Shown: positions 25,774 to 35,237 of the stretch, in pieces
Layout of the letters: every line of letters begins with the position of its first letter
Position numbering within the stretch: the stretch's first letter is position 1
Assembly (NCBI RefSeq): GCF_900114465.1
Contig: NZ_FOTD01000013.1
Location: 25,989 to 89,988 of the forward strand
Source: Trichococcus palustris
Lineage (GTDB): Bacteria; Bacillota; Bacilli; Lactobacillales; Aerococcaceae
Reading direction: 5' to 3'
DNA: 64,000 nt
Translations under genes and position numbers: made by a program
Notes under the pieces: generated by a model
Told to the model about the DNA's origin: nothing
The model's input: only the letters and a program-made list of their open reading frames with translations
Database searches by the model: none

Positions 25774-26898
25774 TCAGGAAAGATATTTCCTGGGCACACG
25801 CTGATTGATCCCCGTTAAAATTTCATAGCCGATCGTATCGATTTCAACCGCCATTTCGGAAGGATTGTTGACGATGCCCCCATTCTTTCCCAACAGGGTC
25901 GCCTTCGTTCCGATGGGGTATTCTTTCGGCAAACTGATCATGCATTGATCCATGCAGATCACCCCGCGTATCGGGCAACGTTGGCCATCCACAATGACCG
26001 TTTGATGCCGCAGATCCCGGCGCCAACCATCGGCATAGCCGATCGGCAATGTAGCGATCCACTCCCCTTCATAGGCACGGTAGCGCGCCCCGTAGGCAAT
26101 CGTATCTCCCTCGTGCATTTGCTTAACGAAGCTGATTTTCGTATCCAATTGCACGGAAGGCTTCAGTGCAAAAGGAAGATCCAGCACCGTATCGGACGGA
26201 TTGTAGCCATACATGGCGATCCCCAATCGGATGGCATCGGTTTGGAACGATTCATGCCAGAGCGTGATAGCCGAATTGGCGAGATGCACAATGGGCGGGC
26301 GTTTCTTCAAACAGCCTACTAGCTCTTGAAAATACGCCAACTGCTTATCCACTTGCGTGGGATCTTCCCCGTCAGCTGTGGCGAAATGGGTAAAGATCCC
26401 TTCAAAAATGAAATCACCCTGATTTTCGATATAGCCTTCGAACGCCTGCACCTCTTCGACCGTGCGCAACCCGATGCGGCCCATGCCGGTATCGGTAGCC
26501 AAATGCACGCGGATAGGCTTTTTCGTCTTCCTGCCTTCCAGATAAGCGAGCGCTTCTTTCAACCACTCGATGGATGACACAGCTACACTGATGGATTGGT
26601 CGGCTATCAATGCCGCGTCTTCCGGTTCCGTAGGCCCCATCACTAAAATGAATTCTTCCGGCATCCCCTGTTCACGCAATTCCAGCGCTTCATCCAAAAC
26701 AGCTACGCAAAAGCCGTCAACCCCTGCCTCTTTCGCTGCTTTCGCAACCGGAATGGCCCCCAGACCATATGCATCGGCTTTCACCACCGCAAAAATCTTT
26801 TTACCCGGCGTGATTGCCTGTCTAATTTGTTGAACGTTCCACTTGATTGCTCCTAAATCTACGGTTTCTATCGTGGGACGGTGATTTCCTACTGCCAT
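25774..26898 (-). CDS. alr: Alanine racemase Alr
   Basis: Alr is a PLP enzyme that converts L- to D-alanine for peptidoglycan and teichoic acids. The 374-residue product has the PLP lysine Lys40 in AVVKADAYGLG, an N-terminal TIM barrel and a C-terminal beta domain. That domain carries the catalytic-region IGYADGWRR and the segment GVICMDQCMI. AAAGGGGCC lies before the ATG, and the gene begins 13 bases after acpS, so both are cotranscribed. The acpS-alr pair next to cshA, murF and ddl is a conserved Lactobacillales arrangement. Confidence 0.96.
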   Translation of the reverse strand: MAVGNHRPTIETVDLGAIKWNVQQIRQAITPGKKIFAVVKADAYGLGAIPVAKAAKEAGVDGFCVAVLDEALELREQGMPEEFILVMGPTEPEDAALIADQSISVAVSSIEWLKEALAYLEGRKTKKPIRVHLATDTGMGRIGLRTVEEVQAFEGYIENQGDFIFEGIFTHFATADGEDPTQVDKQLAYFQELVGCLKKRPPIVHLANSAITLWHESFQTDAIRLGIAMYGYNPSDTVLDLPFALKPSVQLDTKISFVKQMHEGDTIAYGARYRAYEGEWIATLPIGYADGWRRDLRHQTVIVDGQRCPIRGVICMDQCMISLPKEYPIGTKATLLGKNGGIVNNPSEMAVEIDTIGYEILTGINQRVPRKYLS

Positions 26899-26911
26899 TT
26901 TGAAGGCCCCT

Positions 26912-27262
26912 TTACTTTTCTAAAATAACTTGCGCGGCAATGAAATTGCTGGAGTGTGTGATGGATACAAAACAATTCCCCTCAAATGGGGACTTCGTTA
27001 TTTCCGGTTTGCGATGCGCTCCCGGCAAAACTTCGACGTCATGGAAAGTCAGTTTCCCGATGCCTGTTCCATACGCTTTTGAGAAGGCTTCTTTGGCTGC
27101 GTAACGCCCTGCCAAAAATTCCATTTGACGGTTCCCCCTAAGCTCGTGAAATAGCGCCAACTCCGTTTCCGTCAACACGCGTTCCGCAAAGCCATTGCGT
27201 CGTTCATATGCCTTGGTGATGCGATCCAATTCCGTCACGTCTAACCCTATACCAAATATCAT
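26912..27262 (-). CDS. acpS: Holo-[acyl-carrier-protein] synthase AcpS
   Basis: AcpS attaches the 4'-phosphopantetheine arm from coenzyme A to acyl carrier protein. The 116-residue product has the magnesium motif GIGLDVTELDRI and the second motif FLAGRYAAKEAFSKA, both complete. The C-terminal segment has CFVSITHSSNF. It is upstream of alr in the same transcript. The family is trimeric and short, and the length fits. Confidence 0.96.
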   Translation of the reverse strand: MIFGIGLDVTELDRITKAYERRNGFAERVLTETELALFHELRGNRQMEFLAGRYAAKEAFSKAYGTGIGKLTFHDVEVLPGAHRKPEITKSPFEGNCFVSITHSSNFIAAQVILEK

Positions 27263-27334
27263 TCCTCATCACCCACCCATTCTTGATGCATTGTTCTTAT
27301 TTTACCAAAAACAATCCTATTTTTCATCCGAAAT

Positions 27335-27380
27335 CAAAAAAACTCTCCAACCGTCAGCGGAAGCCAGCGGTGGGAGAGTT
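27335..27380 (-). terminator. Terminator of cshA
   Basis: The stem AACTCTCC(C)ACCG / CGGTTGGAGAGTT is followed by seven T residues on the minus strand, 15 bases past the cshA stop. It separates cshA from acpS-alr. Confidence 0.85.
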
Positions 27381-27394
27381 CGTTTCATTAAAAA

Positions 27395-28981
27395 TTAGTC
27401 GTTTTTATTGTGGATAGTGAAGCTGTGGCTGCTTTTTTTAGGAGCGCCCGCACTGCCGCCACCACGTTTGTCGTCATAACGTTTTCCGCCTGAACGAGGT
27501 TTGCCGCCTTCAGCTGAACCTGAACCTGAACGGCCTCTGCTTGCGCCACGTTCGCCACCGCGTTCGCCGCCACGTCTGTCGGAAGAACTGCGATTTCCTT
27601 TGTAGCCGCCGCCGGTACCGCCGCCTTTGCCTTTATAACCGCCGCCGCCTTTGCCTTTTCTTGAAGGTAATGGGCGTTCTGGGGTGATTTTAACAGGGAC
27701 ATCGGTAGCATCTTTAGAAAGGCTCTTCAAGAATGCAGCAACCAAATCTTCTGCAGTGTGTTCTTCAAGCAAACGAACAGCTGCACGTTTGTATTTGTCT
27801 GTTTCTGTTTCTTTCACCAATGATTCCACTTCGTCCATAGCTGATTTCACTTGGCCACGGAAAGCTTCTTCGTCACTTGGTGGTTGTAATGGCGTGATTG
27901 GTTTTTTGGTTAAGTTTTCAATCGTACGCAAGTAGTCCATTTCGTTTGGTGTAACGAAAGTCACGGACATACCTTCTTTACCGGCACGACCAGTACGGCC
28001 GATACGGTGAACATAGCTTTCTGGATCTTGAGGGATATCATAGTTGTATACGTGTGTAACCCCGGATATATCCAATCCACGCGCAGCAACGTCAGTCGCT
28101 ACCAAGATGTCCAAATCGCCGGTTTTGAATGCATTCAATACGCTCATACGTTTTTGTTGTGTCAAATCGCCATGGATTCCTTCTGCGCGGTAACCACGTA
28201 GTTCCAATCCTTTGGACAATTCATCAACGCGACGTTTTGTACGACCGAATACAATAGCCAATTCTGGATTTTGTACGTCGAACAAACGAGTCATTGTATC
28301 GAATTTTTCGAAATCTTTACATTTAACGAAATATTGGTCGATTAAGTTAGCTGCAGTGTGAGATGCTTTGATCTTTACGTGTTCTGGATCATGCATGAAC
28401 TTAACACCGATTTTTTTGATCGAGTCAGGCATCGTTGCTGAGAACAACAAGGTTTGACGTTCAGACGGTGTTTCTTTAAGAATGCTTTCGATGTCTTCCA
28501 AGAAGCCCATGTTCAACATTTCGTCCGCTTCATCCAAAACTAGTGTTTCAATGTGATCTAAACGAATTGTTTTGCGTTTGATGTGATCCAATAAACGACC
28601 TGGTGTCCCAACAATAATTTGCGGTTTGTTCTTTAAAGCGCGAATTTGGCGGTTGATATCTGCTCCACCATAAACCACTTGTACAGTTACACGTTTGTCT
28701 TTGCTTAAGCGATAAAGTTCTTCTTGTGTTTGAATCGCTAATTCACGCGTTGGCGCGATAACAATCCCTTGGATGACTTTGTTCTCGTTGTTGATTTTTT
28801 GCAACATCGGCAATCCAAAAGCAGCTGTTTTACCAGTACCTGTTTGTGCTTGCCCGATAACGTCTAATCCTTTGAGCGCCAAAGGAATAGTTTCCTCTTG
28901 GATGGGTGTTGCTTCTTCGAACCCCATTGACTCAATTGACTGCAATAATACTGGATCTAAACCTAATTCTGAAAATTTCAT
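27395..28981 (-). CDS. cshA: DEAD-box RNA helicase CshA
   Basis: CshA is an ATP-dependent RNA helicase linked to the RNA degradosome and to growth in the cold. The 528-residue product has the Q motif, Walker [17 protein letters not shown], and [10 protein letters not shown] in order over about 375 residues. A dimerisation and RNA-binding extension follows. The tail, from about residue 430, is a long Gly-Arg-Ser-rich disordered region typical of RNA-binding helicases. The upstream 411 bases (28982-29393) hold no gene and probably form a long 5' leader. Confidence 0.95.
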   Translation of the reverse strand: MKFSELGLDPVLLQSIESMGFEEATPIQEETIPLALKGLDVIGQAQTGTGKTAAFGLPMLQKINNENKVIQGIVIAPTRELAIQTQEELYRLSKDKRVTVQVVYGGADINRQIRALKNKPQIIVGTPGRLLDHIKRKTIRLDHIETLVLDEADEMLNMGFLEDIESILKETPSERQTLLFSATMPDSIKKIGVKFMHDPEHVKIKASHTAANLIDQYFVKCKDFEKFDTMTRLFDVQNPELAIVFGRTKRRVDELSKGLELRGYRAEGIHGDLTQQKRMSVLNAFKTGDLDILVATDVAARGLDISGVTHVYNYDIPQDPESYVHRIGRTGRAGKEGMSVTFVTPNEMDYLRTIENLTKKPITPLQPPSDEEAFRGQVKSAMDEVESLVKETETDKYKRAAVRLLEEHTAEDLVAAFLKSLSKDATDVPVKITPERPLPSRKGKGGGGYKGKGGGTGGGYKGNRSSSDRRGGERGGERGASRGRSGSGSAEGGKPRSGGKRYDDKRGGGSAGAPKKSSHSFTIHNKND

Positions 28982-29393
28982 GTTTCCTCCTAATTTTGAG
29001 AAACTAAAATTTAGAGAGTCTTTTCTTTTACCCGTATCTATATACGGTTCATAATCTTATAAATAAAAGATAAACCTTTTTTACTTAATCCCTTGAATAG
29101 AAAGCTTGATAAATCAAACATTCTGCACTTCGCAGAAAAAACCCTCTTATTTCTCTATTCTTACCAATTGCAATAATAACATGTTCCGGCGACATTTACA
29201 AACCATTTTTCTGTCAATTATCGGAATTCTTTACAAAAAAACGTTGATATAAGCATATTTCCAATGAAAACCACGTGAGAATAAACAACATTACAACATT
29301 TGTCAAAAGCGTCATCCAGATGGCTGCACATGTGCGTTCCGGCCGGAAAGCCTGTCTCCCTTAAGGAAAAAAGACAATTCCCTTTTGAATCCA
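28982..29393. other. cshA leader and spacer
   Basis: A 412-base gap between cshA and murF. It should hold the cshA promoter and a long untranslated leader, as seen for other cold-induced helicase genes. I see no clear terminator for murF, riboswitch or RNA gene. Confidence 0.35.
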
Positions 29394-30770
29394 TTATACA
29401 CGCAAAGCGGCTACAACTGAAAGCAAATCGGTCCCAAAACTGGATTTAATTAACACTTGATCCGCTTTCTGCAAATCTGATTGGAGCTTTCCGATCAAAG
29501 GAGCCTTTTCTCCAACATAGTGATAAAGATTATCCGCCGAAAATTTATTTTCCAAAGCTTCATAAAGTGCGGCCATTTCCGTTCCGTATAGGTAGACTTT
29601 GTCAAAATCTTCCGGAGACAGCTCCGCTGCAAGGCCTGCATGCAGGGCCGCAGAATTCTCACCCAATTCACGAAGATCCCCCAAAACGACAATCCTTCTA
29701 CCTTCCCTAGGGAGCGCAGCAAAAGAGCGCAGCACCGCCGTCACGGAGGTCGGACTGGCATTGTAGGCATCATTCAAGATTTGTGCTCCGTTTACGCCTT
29801 CCACCCATTGGGTACGGTTGGCGGTCAGCTGAAAACTCGCCAACGCATCCTTCACTTCAGCAACAGCCATGCCGAGCACCTCTGCTGCAGCAAGTGCGGC
29901 CAAGGCATTCCGGACGTTGTAAGCGCCCAACACCGGAATTTCCAACTCCAGCGAGTCATCCCGGTTCACTTTGAAGGTCGTACGGTTTTTTCCGGGTTCA
30001 ACTGCATAGGCATAGAGCGTTGCCGTCTCATCCAACCCGAACGTCATTTTGCGGTAGGCGCCATCCATCGGCATTGTTTCACGGATGAGCGGTTCATCTG
30101 CGGGATAGATGAATGTACCTTCCGCTTTCAAGCCTTCCAGGATTTCCAGTTTGGCTTTCGCTATGCCGCTACGGGTTCCCAAAAACTCCAGATGGCTGTC
30201 CCCTATCATGGTGATGATTGCGACATCCGGTTTTGCCATGCGGCTCAGGAAGCTGATTTCACCAAAATCGCTCATGCCCATTTCGACCACCAACACTTCG
30301 GTGTCCTCCGGCATTGCCAAGATGGTCATCGGAACGCCGATTTCATTGTTGTAATTCCCTTGTGTTTTATGCACGCGGTAACGGGCCGACAATACCGCTG
30401 CCGTCATGTCTTTCGTTGTTGTTTTGCCGTTGCTTCCGGTGACCGCCACGACCTTAGGGTGAATCATCTCCAAATAGGCCTTCGCGAGGTTCTGCAAGGC
30501 TTCCAAAGTATCGTCCACAAGGATGACGGCGATCTCTTCCGGCGCTTCTCCCGCCGGTCTGCTCCACAGGGTTGCCGTCGCTCCGTTCTGGATGGCGGAT
30601 TGGACGTAGTCATGTCCGTCGCTTTCCCCTTTCAACGGTACAAAAAGGCTGTTCGGTTTTGCTTTCCGGGAATCAAAGACAACGGAGTCGATTTCAGCAA
30701 AACGGTTGGCTGAGGTGTAATCAATAGCTCCGACCGCTTTTACAACATCAATAATACGTAATGGTTTCAC
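29394..30770 (-). CDS. murF: UDP-MurNAc-tripeptide--D-Ala-D-Ala ligase MurF
   Basis: MurF adds D-Ala-D-Ala to UDP-MurNAc-tripeptide, the last cytoplasmic step of the peptide stem. The 458-residue product has an N-terminal substrate-binding domain, the ATP loop VTGSNGKTTTKD, the central Mur ligase domain, and a C-terminal domain with VVLGDLRELG. The start is GTG at 30770, preceded by ATGAGGAAA; the open frame further upstream runs through a repeat element and is not coding. Together with ddl and alr it supplies and uses D-Ala-D-Ala. Confidence 0.95.
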   Translation of the reverse strand: MKPLRIIDVVKAVGAIDYTSANRFAEIDSVVFDSRKAKPNSLFVPLKGESDGHDYVQSAIQNGATATLWSRPAGEAPEEIAVILVDDTLEALQNLAKAYLEMIHPKVVAVTGSNGKTTTKDMTAAVLSARYRVHKTQGNYNNEIGVPMTILAMPEDTEVLVVEMGMSDFGEISFLSRMAKPDVAIITMIGDSHLEFLGTRSGIAKAKLEILEGLKAEGTFIYPADEPLIRETMPMDGAYRKMTFGLDETATLYAYAVEPGKNRTTFKVNRDDSLELEIPVLGAYNVRNALAALAAAEVLGMAVAEVKDALASFQLTANRTQWVEGVNGAQILNDAYNASPTSVTAVLRSFAALPREGRRIVVLGDLRELGENSAALHAGLAAELSPEDFDKVYLYGTEMAALYEALENKFSADNLYHYVGEKAPLIGKLQSDLQKADQVLIKSSFGTDLLSVVAALRV

Positions 30771-30808
30771 ATTTATTTCCTCATTTCCTTTTGTTAAGAA
30801 AAGCGGGA

Positions 30809-31039
30809 CAAGCCCGCTCTGCCTCGACAGAAATTTAAAGGACGCAACGCTCCTTGCAGTCGCCTTGTACTGGTAGTCTAAGGAATGAATTCCTAAGACT
30901 ACCGCGCAAATGAGCAAACCGCGCAATTGCTGAGAGACTTCCTGCGTCAGCAAGTTAGTCGAACAGTATGTCTTGGCTCATAGAGCCAAGAGGTTCCTTC
31001 ATCTTTCGTTTCCGAGCGGCAGGCTTGGACCGCTAGACA
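30809..31039. repeat. Dispersed hairpin element, long copy
   Basis: The ends are CAAGCCCGCTCTGCCTCGAC and the partly complementary CCGAGCGGCAGGCTTGG. An inner hairpin, TCTTGGCTC / GAGCCAAGA, is nearly perfect. Both parts recur at 55011-55116. This copy carries about 130 extra bases that include a palindrome, GGTAGTCTAAGGAAT with its complement (30872-30903). The element lies in the gap of about 450 bases between ddl and murF, which has no gene. Confidence 0.65.
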
Positions 31040-31222
31040 TCATGTGATGGCGCGAAACAGGTTAAGAATCCGCAAAACATCCGCAATGATGCGCTTCTTA
31101 CATTTAAATAATTTATGCTTACTAGCTGTCAACAAGAAAAGCCGTCCCCATTCCCCATGCGACAGCAAATTTCAATCGATTGCATCTGCTGTCGAATAGG
31201 GAAAAGCACGGTCTTTCGTTGT

Positions 31223-32308
31223 TCAGTCTATATTTTGATAGGCTAATTTTTCAGTGTGGCGTTTCAGAGCTAACTGGATCAACTCTTCCACTAGATCGCT
31301 ATATTTTAACCCGGTATACTCCCAAAGCAACGGATACATGCTGCGGGAAGTGAAACCAGGCAATGTATTTATTTCATTGATATAGATTTCGTTGTTCTTT
31401 GTCACAAAGAAATCGCATCTGCTTAGACCACTGCCGTCAAGCGCCCGAAATGCTGTCGTAGCATATTCTTGTAATTTCGCGGTGATTTCTTCCGGTAATG
31501 CGGCCGGTATTTGCAGCAACACTTCCGCGTTGCCATATTTTTCTTCATAGTCATAGAAATCTTTTGTTTTCACGATTTCCCCAGGAACGGATGTATGAAC
31601 ATCGTCATTGCCCAATACGGCGATTTCGATTTCACGCGCTTCGATTCCTTGTTCAACCACGACACGGCGGTCATAACGGAATGCCGTTTCAATCGCTGCC
31701 GTCAATTCTTCAAGGTCGGTTGCTTTTGAGATACCCACGCTCGAACCCATATTTGCCGGTTTCACATACATCGGATAAATAAGGCTTCCTTCACATTGAA
31801 CAAATATTTTTTCGCGATCATTTTTCCAATCGTTCCGTGTAACAGGGACATACGGAACTTGCGGCAAACCCGCTTGTTGGAACAAATGCTTGCTGACGAT
31901 CTTATCCATACCGCTCGCGCTCGCCAAAACACCGCAACCTACATACGGCATATTCAATACTTCAAACAACCCTTGGACAGTTCCGTCTTCGCCGTTCGGA
32001 CCATGCAACACCGGGAAAATAACGGCATCCTCGTCCTTAATCTCTGCTGGCGAAATGGCTTTCCCATAGGATTGCCCATCCTGAGTATCAGCAAACACTT
32101 TCTCAGAGCCTTCTTTCAAATACAGGTTTTCTGAAAATGCCACCGGTTCGGACAACGAAGCTCCTTGAATCCAGTTGCCCGCCTTGGTGATGTACACAGG
32201 CACCACTTCATAATAGTTGAAATAGATTGCTTTTATAATTGAATGTGCTGTCAGGATTGAGATGTCGTGCTCAGCGCTCTTCCCGCCATAAATCAAATAA
32301 ATTTTCAT
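31223..32308 (-). CDS. ddl: D-alanine--D-alanine ligase Ddl
   Basis: Ddl joins two D-alanines with ATP. The 361-residue ATP-grasp product begins KIYLIYGGKSAEHDIS and has VKPANMGSSVGIS, REIEIAVLG and the magnesium site INEINTLPGFT. The substrate-loop segment is YDYEEKYGN, with Tyr where D-Ala-D-Lac ligases of naturally vancomycin-resistant lactobacilli have Phe. This predicts a normal D-Ala-D-Ala product. It has its own transcript upstream of the repeat element and murF. Confidence 0.95.
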   Translation of the reverse strand: MKIYLIYGGKSAEHDISILTAHSIIKAIYFNYYEVVPVYITKAGNWIQGASLSEPVAFSENLYLKEGSEKVFADTQDGQSYGKAISPAEIKDEDAVIFPVLHGPNGEDGTVQGLFEVLNMPYVGCGVLASASGMDKIVSKHLFQQAGLPQVPYVPVTRNDWKNDREKIFVQCEGSLIYPMYVKPANMGSSVGISKATDLEELTAAIETAFRYDRRVVVEQGIEAREIEIAVLGNDDVHTSVPGEIVKTKDFYDYEEKYGNAEVLLQIPAALPEEITAKLQEYATTAFRALDGSGLSRCDFFVTKNNEIYINEINTLPGFTSRSMYPLLWEYTGLKYSDLVEELIQLALKRHTEKLAYQNID

Positions 32309-32538
32309 AGAGAAATCCTCCGAATTTTTTGATAACTACTTTTGTTATTGTACCACATATGCATTTCACCTAAAAAGCTTTTTAAGCAAAGCAAACCATA
32401 TCACCAACCGGATCAACTCAAAACAACGAATGAATCGTGAGGATTCTTGCGGCTTCAGCAATCGGCGCCTTAGACCCGCACTGTGCCGTTAACGTATTCG
32501 GACGCTTGCGGCTGCAGTGTTTTTCCTTGTGCATGACA

Positions 32539-32562
32539 AAAGCCCAAGAACAGGCTCAGGCT
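32539..32562 (-). terminator. Weak terminator of the unknown gene at 32564
   Basis: The hairpin AAGCC...GGCTT directly follows the stop codon. On the minus strand four T residues follow. Confidence 0.45.
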
Positions 32563-32563
32563 T

Positions 32564-33313
32564 CTACTCAAAATCTATTTGGAATTTCCATTCATCATGT
32601 CCGCAATCGTATATGATTGTTCCGACTGAATCTTTTTCGTTGAAATAACTCCCTACGCTTGCATAACGGTCCTCCGCAATAAACAGCGGGATGAAATACA
32701 ATCCGTTATCGAAACGCATTTGTTTGAAGGAGATGACTGCCCCCTCTTTAAAAATGGGTATGAATTCTTTTACGCTCTCCACTGGGAAAGGCTTGATGAA
32801 TTTGTCCTTTTGGAAGAAACGTTTCTTTTGGTTTATTTTTTCAACCATACGCTCCGTTATCGCTTCTGCAAACAGATCATGAAACTGGTCCAGGTAACGG
32901 TAATACATTTTCGTGAATCCATTCGGCAGCGTTAAATAGATGTAGTTGTTTTGTAATTTGTAATAGAATGGTGAGTGCAGATGCGTGTGGGCATGTGCAA
33001 TATATAAAATTTCAGAGATTTCAATCGGGGTAAGGAGATGCAGCATCTCTACATTCACAAAATCAATCCATTTTCCAAACGCAGTAGGCTTGTCGATTCC
33101 GTTTTGAAAGAATGCCTTGACATTATCTTGGCCTTTAATAATTTGAAAGCCTGTATGACTATCGAATGTTCCTATATTTTTTCTGCCATCGATCAGCAGC
33201 AGATTTTCAGGAACTTTACGGACCAACTTTGTGTCATCCTTTACAGCAATCCCTTTGCTTAATACATAATTGCTTACTGTCTCATAGTGGACATACAGCA
33301 TTTCATCAGCCAC
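32564..33313 (-). CDS. Unknown cytosolic protein of 249 residues
   Basis: I do not recognise the family. The best start is GTG at 33313: it is preceded by AAGGGGGG at seven bases, while the ATG at 33367 has no good ribosome binding site. The product has no signal peptide or membrane segment and is rich in aromatic residues. It contains a histidine-rich stretch, AHAHTHLHSPF, at about 125-135, and then KLQNNYIYLTLPNG. The overall pattern (a central IDGRKNIGTF segment, then an SHVH-like turn and a beta hairpin ending in NG) faintly recalls the ComK fold, but I cannot support that by eye. It is a single-gene unit between ddl and htpX. Confidence 0.6.
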   Translation of the reverse strand: MADEMLYVHYETVSNYVLSKGIAVKDDTKLVRKVPENLLLIDGRKNIGTFDSHTGFQIIKGQDNVKAFFQNGIDKPTAFGKWIDFVNVEMLHLLTPIEISEILYIAHAHTHLHSPFYYKLQNNYIYLTLPNGFTKMYYRYLDQFHDLFAEAITERMVEKINQKKRFFQKDKFIKPFPVESVKEFIPIFKEGAVISFKQMRFDNGLYFIPLFIAEDRYASVGSYFNEKDSVGTIIYDCGHDEWKFQIDFE

Positions 33314-33527
33314 GAATGATCCCCCCCTTCTCAAAATATCTTTCATTTTTAATTCTACTACTTCCATCTTCTATACAGGTATCAGTACCATGTTAATATT
33401 ATTACAAATCCGTATCTTTTACAAAGGAAATTCACCTTTTTCGTCATTAATTTTTCACTAAATACAAAAGAAAGTGCTTTCATTTTGAATGACGGAAATT
33501 TACAAGCACTTTTGTTATAAATATACG

Positions 33528-33557
33528 AAAAAAAGGAAGCTATTCACATAGCTTCCA
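33528..33557 (-). terminator. Terminator overlapping the htpX stop
   Basis: The stem GGAAGCTA / TAGCTTCC is followed by T residues on the minus strand. It includes the last codons of htpX. Confidence 0.7.
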
Positions 33558-34458
33558 ATCGTTTGATTCGATTCGTTGTGGAAGGGTGCGTGGACATGAA
33601 CCCATCGCGTTCTTCCGCCTCCCCTTCCTTCACCCGTTTAAAAGGATTCACGATATACAATGATGCACTGGCGTTGTTCGCTTCTTCCATCGGCTTGCTC
33701 GAAGATATTTTCCGCAACGCCGAAATGAGCCCTTGCGGATTACGGGTGAACTCCACCGCTGTGGCATCGGCCAAATATTCCCTGTTCCGGGACAGCGCCA
33801 GCCTGATGATGGTTGCCACGAAAGGCGACAGCAATAGGATCAACAAGGATAGAACGAGCAGGATGATCCCCAAACCGCCACTGTTGTCATTCTTGCTCCG
33901 CCTTCTGCCCCCGCCGCCCCAAAACATCATGCGTGTGCTGAACTGAGCCAAAAAGGCGATCAAGCCGGCAATAGCCAAGGCGATGGTGGATAAGCGGATG
34001 TCGTAATTTCGGATATGGGCAAATTCATGCGCCAAGACACCGCTTAATTCCTCCCTGTTCAACTGTTTCAGTAGTCCGGTCGTCACCGCAACCGAAGCTT
34101 TTTCCGGTGAATTGCCTGCGGCAAAGGCATTGGGGCTTTCATCTTCAATGATGAATATTCTGGGGAACGGCAACCGGGTGACGATCGTCAGTTCCTCCAC
34201 AATGTTCCATAGCATCGGATACTGCGCCTTATCGGTAATTTCCCTTGCGTTATTCAGACTCATGACCACCTTGGTCGATTGCGCAACCATGATGGCGACA
34301 TAGGCCGCCCCTACCACCAGGGCAATCACGACACCGGAAAGGGCATCATTCCAATTCAAGTAGCCGATAGCTGCCCCCAATCCCGCGAATAAAGCAAAGA
34401 ACAAGAACACAATCAGGACGGTGCGTTGTTTATTCCTCTCAATTTGTTGATGGAGCAA
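33544..34458 (-). CDS. htpX: Membrane zinc protease HtpX
   Basis: HtpX is an integral membrane M48 metalloprotease that degrades damaged membrane proteins. The 304-residue product has two N-terminal membrane helices (about 16-36 and 39-59) and the zinc motif HEFAH in VLAHEFAHIRNYD. Two more hydrophobic segments (about 156-180 and 200-222) surround a Gly-Arg-rich loop, and the third zinc ligand lies in REYLADATAVEF. It follows lemA by about 36 bases. The lemA-htpX pair is common in Firmicutes. Confidence 0.94.
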   Translation of the reverse strand: MLHQQIERNKQRTVLIVFLFFALFAGLGAAIGYLNWNDALSGVVIALVVGAAYVAIMVAQSTKVVMSLNNAREITDKAQYPMLWNIVEELTIVTRLPFPRIFIIEDESPNAFAAGNSPEKASVAVTTGLLKQLNREELSGVLAHEFAHIRNYDIRLSTIALAIAGLIAFLAQFSTRMMFWGGGGRRRSKNDNSGGLGIILLVLSLLILLLSPFVATIIRLALSRNREYLADATAVEFTRNPQGLISALRKISSSKPMEEANNASASLYIVNPFKRVKEGEAEERDGFMSTHPSTTNRIKRLEAM

Positions 34459-34494
34459 AGGTACTCACCAACTTTCCATGCATTTTCATAGCGA

Positions 34495-35061
34495 CTAAAA
34501 CGTAACTTTCGGCACTGATTTTTCGCCTTCCGGTGTAGCCAAAACGACTTCGGGGCGGAAATTGTGGATGTTGGCCACAATATTGCTTGGGAATGTGCCC
34601 AATTTGATGTTGTATTGGGTTACACTTGAATTATACAATTGTCTGGCGTAGGCGATTTTGTTTTCGGTTGCCGACAACTCTTCCTGCAGCGCCAAGAAAT
34701 TCTGGTTCGCTTTCAGATCAGGATAAGCTTCCGCCAACGCAAAAACGGTCTTCAATTGGCTGGATAACTGATTGGACAGTTCCATTTTCTTCGCCGGATC
34801 CTCCGAACCCATATCCGCAATCATATTCCGCAGGCTGATGACTTTCGTCAATGTTTCCTGTTCGTACTTGGCATAGCCTTTCACCGTTTCTATCATGTTC
34901 GGGATCAAATCGTTACGACGCTTCAGCTGCACGTCAATCTGACTCCAGGCTTCCGTAACCCAAAGTTTGTTCTTAACCAATGCGTTATAGAGAGATACCC
35001 ACATGACACCGATGATTGCTGCCACGACAATAATACCGCTAATCCATCCCATTTCTGTCAC
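34495..35061 (-). CDS. lemA: LemA family membrane protein
   Basis: The 188-residue product has one N-terminal membrane helix (about 7-26) followed by the helical LemA domain. That domain carries the family signatures RRNDLIPNMIETVKGYA and YNSSVTQYN and ends with a short beta-rich tail. LemA function is unclear; it is often paired with htpX, as here, suggesting a shared membrane-quality role. AGAAGGAGTG precedes the ATG. Confidence 0.93.
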   Translation of the reverse strand: MTEMGWISGIIVVAAIIGVMWVSLYNALVKNKLWVTEAWSQIDVQLKRRNDLIPNMIETVKGYAKYEQETLTKVISLRNMIADMGSEDPAKKMELSNQLSSQLKTVFALAEAYPDLKANQNFLALQEELSATENKIAYARQLYNSSVTQYNIKLGTFPSNIVANIHNFRPEVVLATPEGEKSVPKVTF

Positions 35062-35237
35062 TCCTTCTCACATGCTTGCCAGAGATACATCTTTCTTTAC
35101 ATTTCCCATTATAGAAGAGTGAAGCGCTTTTGTAAAAAAATAGCCCTTCTCGAAAAACGGCAAGACCTTGCCTTTCGCTATCTTCTGGGCCGTTTTCGTG
35201 CTACCCTATAGTCAATAATTTCAAACGAGGTGTTCCC

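Noticed and set aside
27388..27711. Alanine-rich frame within the cshA tail
   Set aside because: It is an alternative reading of the Gly-Arg-rich coding region of cshA, not a gene.
32564..33313. ComK homologue
   Set aside because: Only a vague pattern of hydrophobic and His residues agrees; key ComK segments are not visible.
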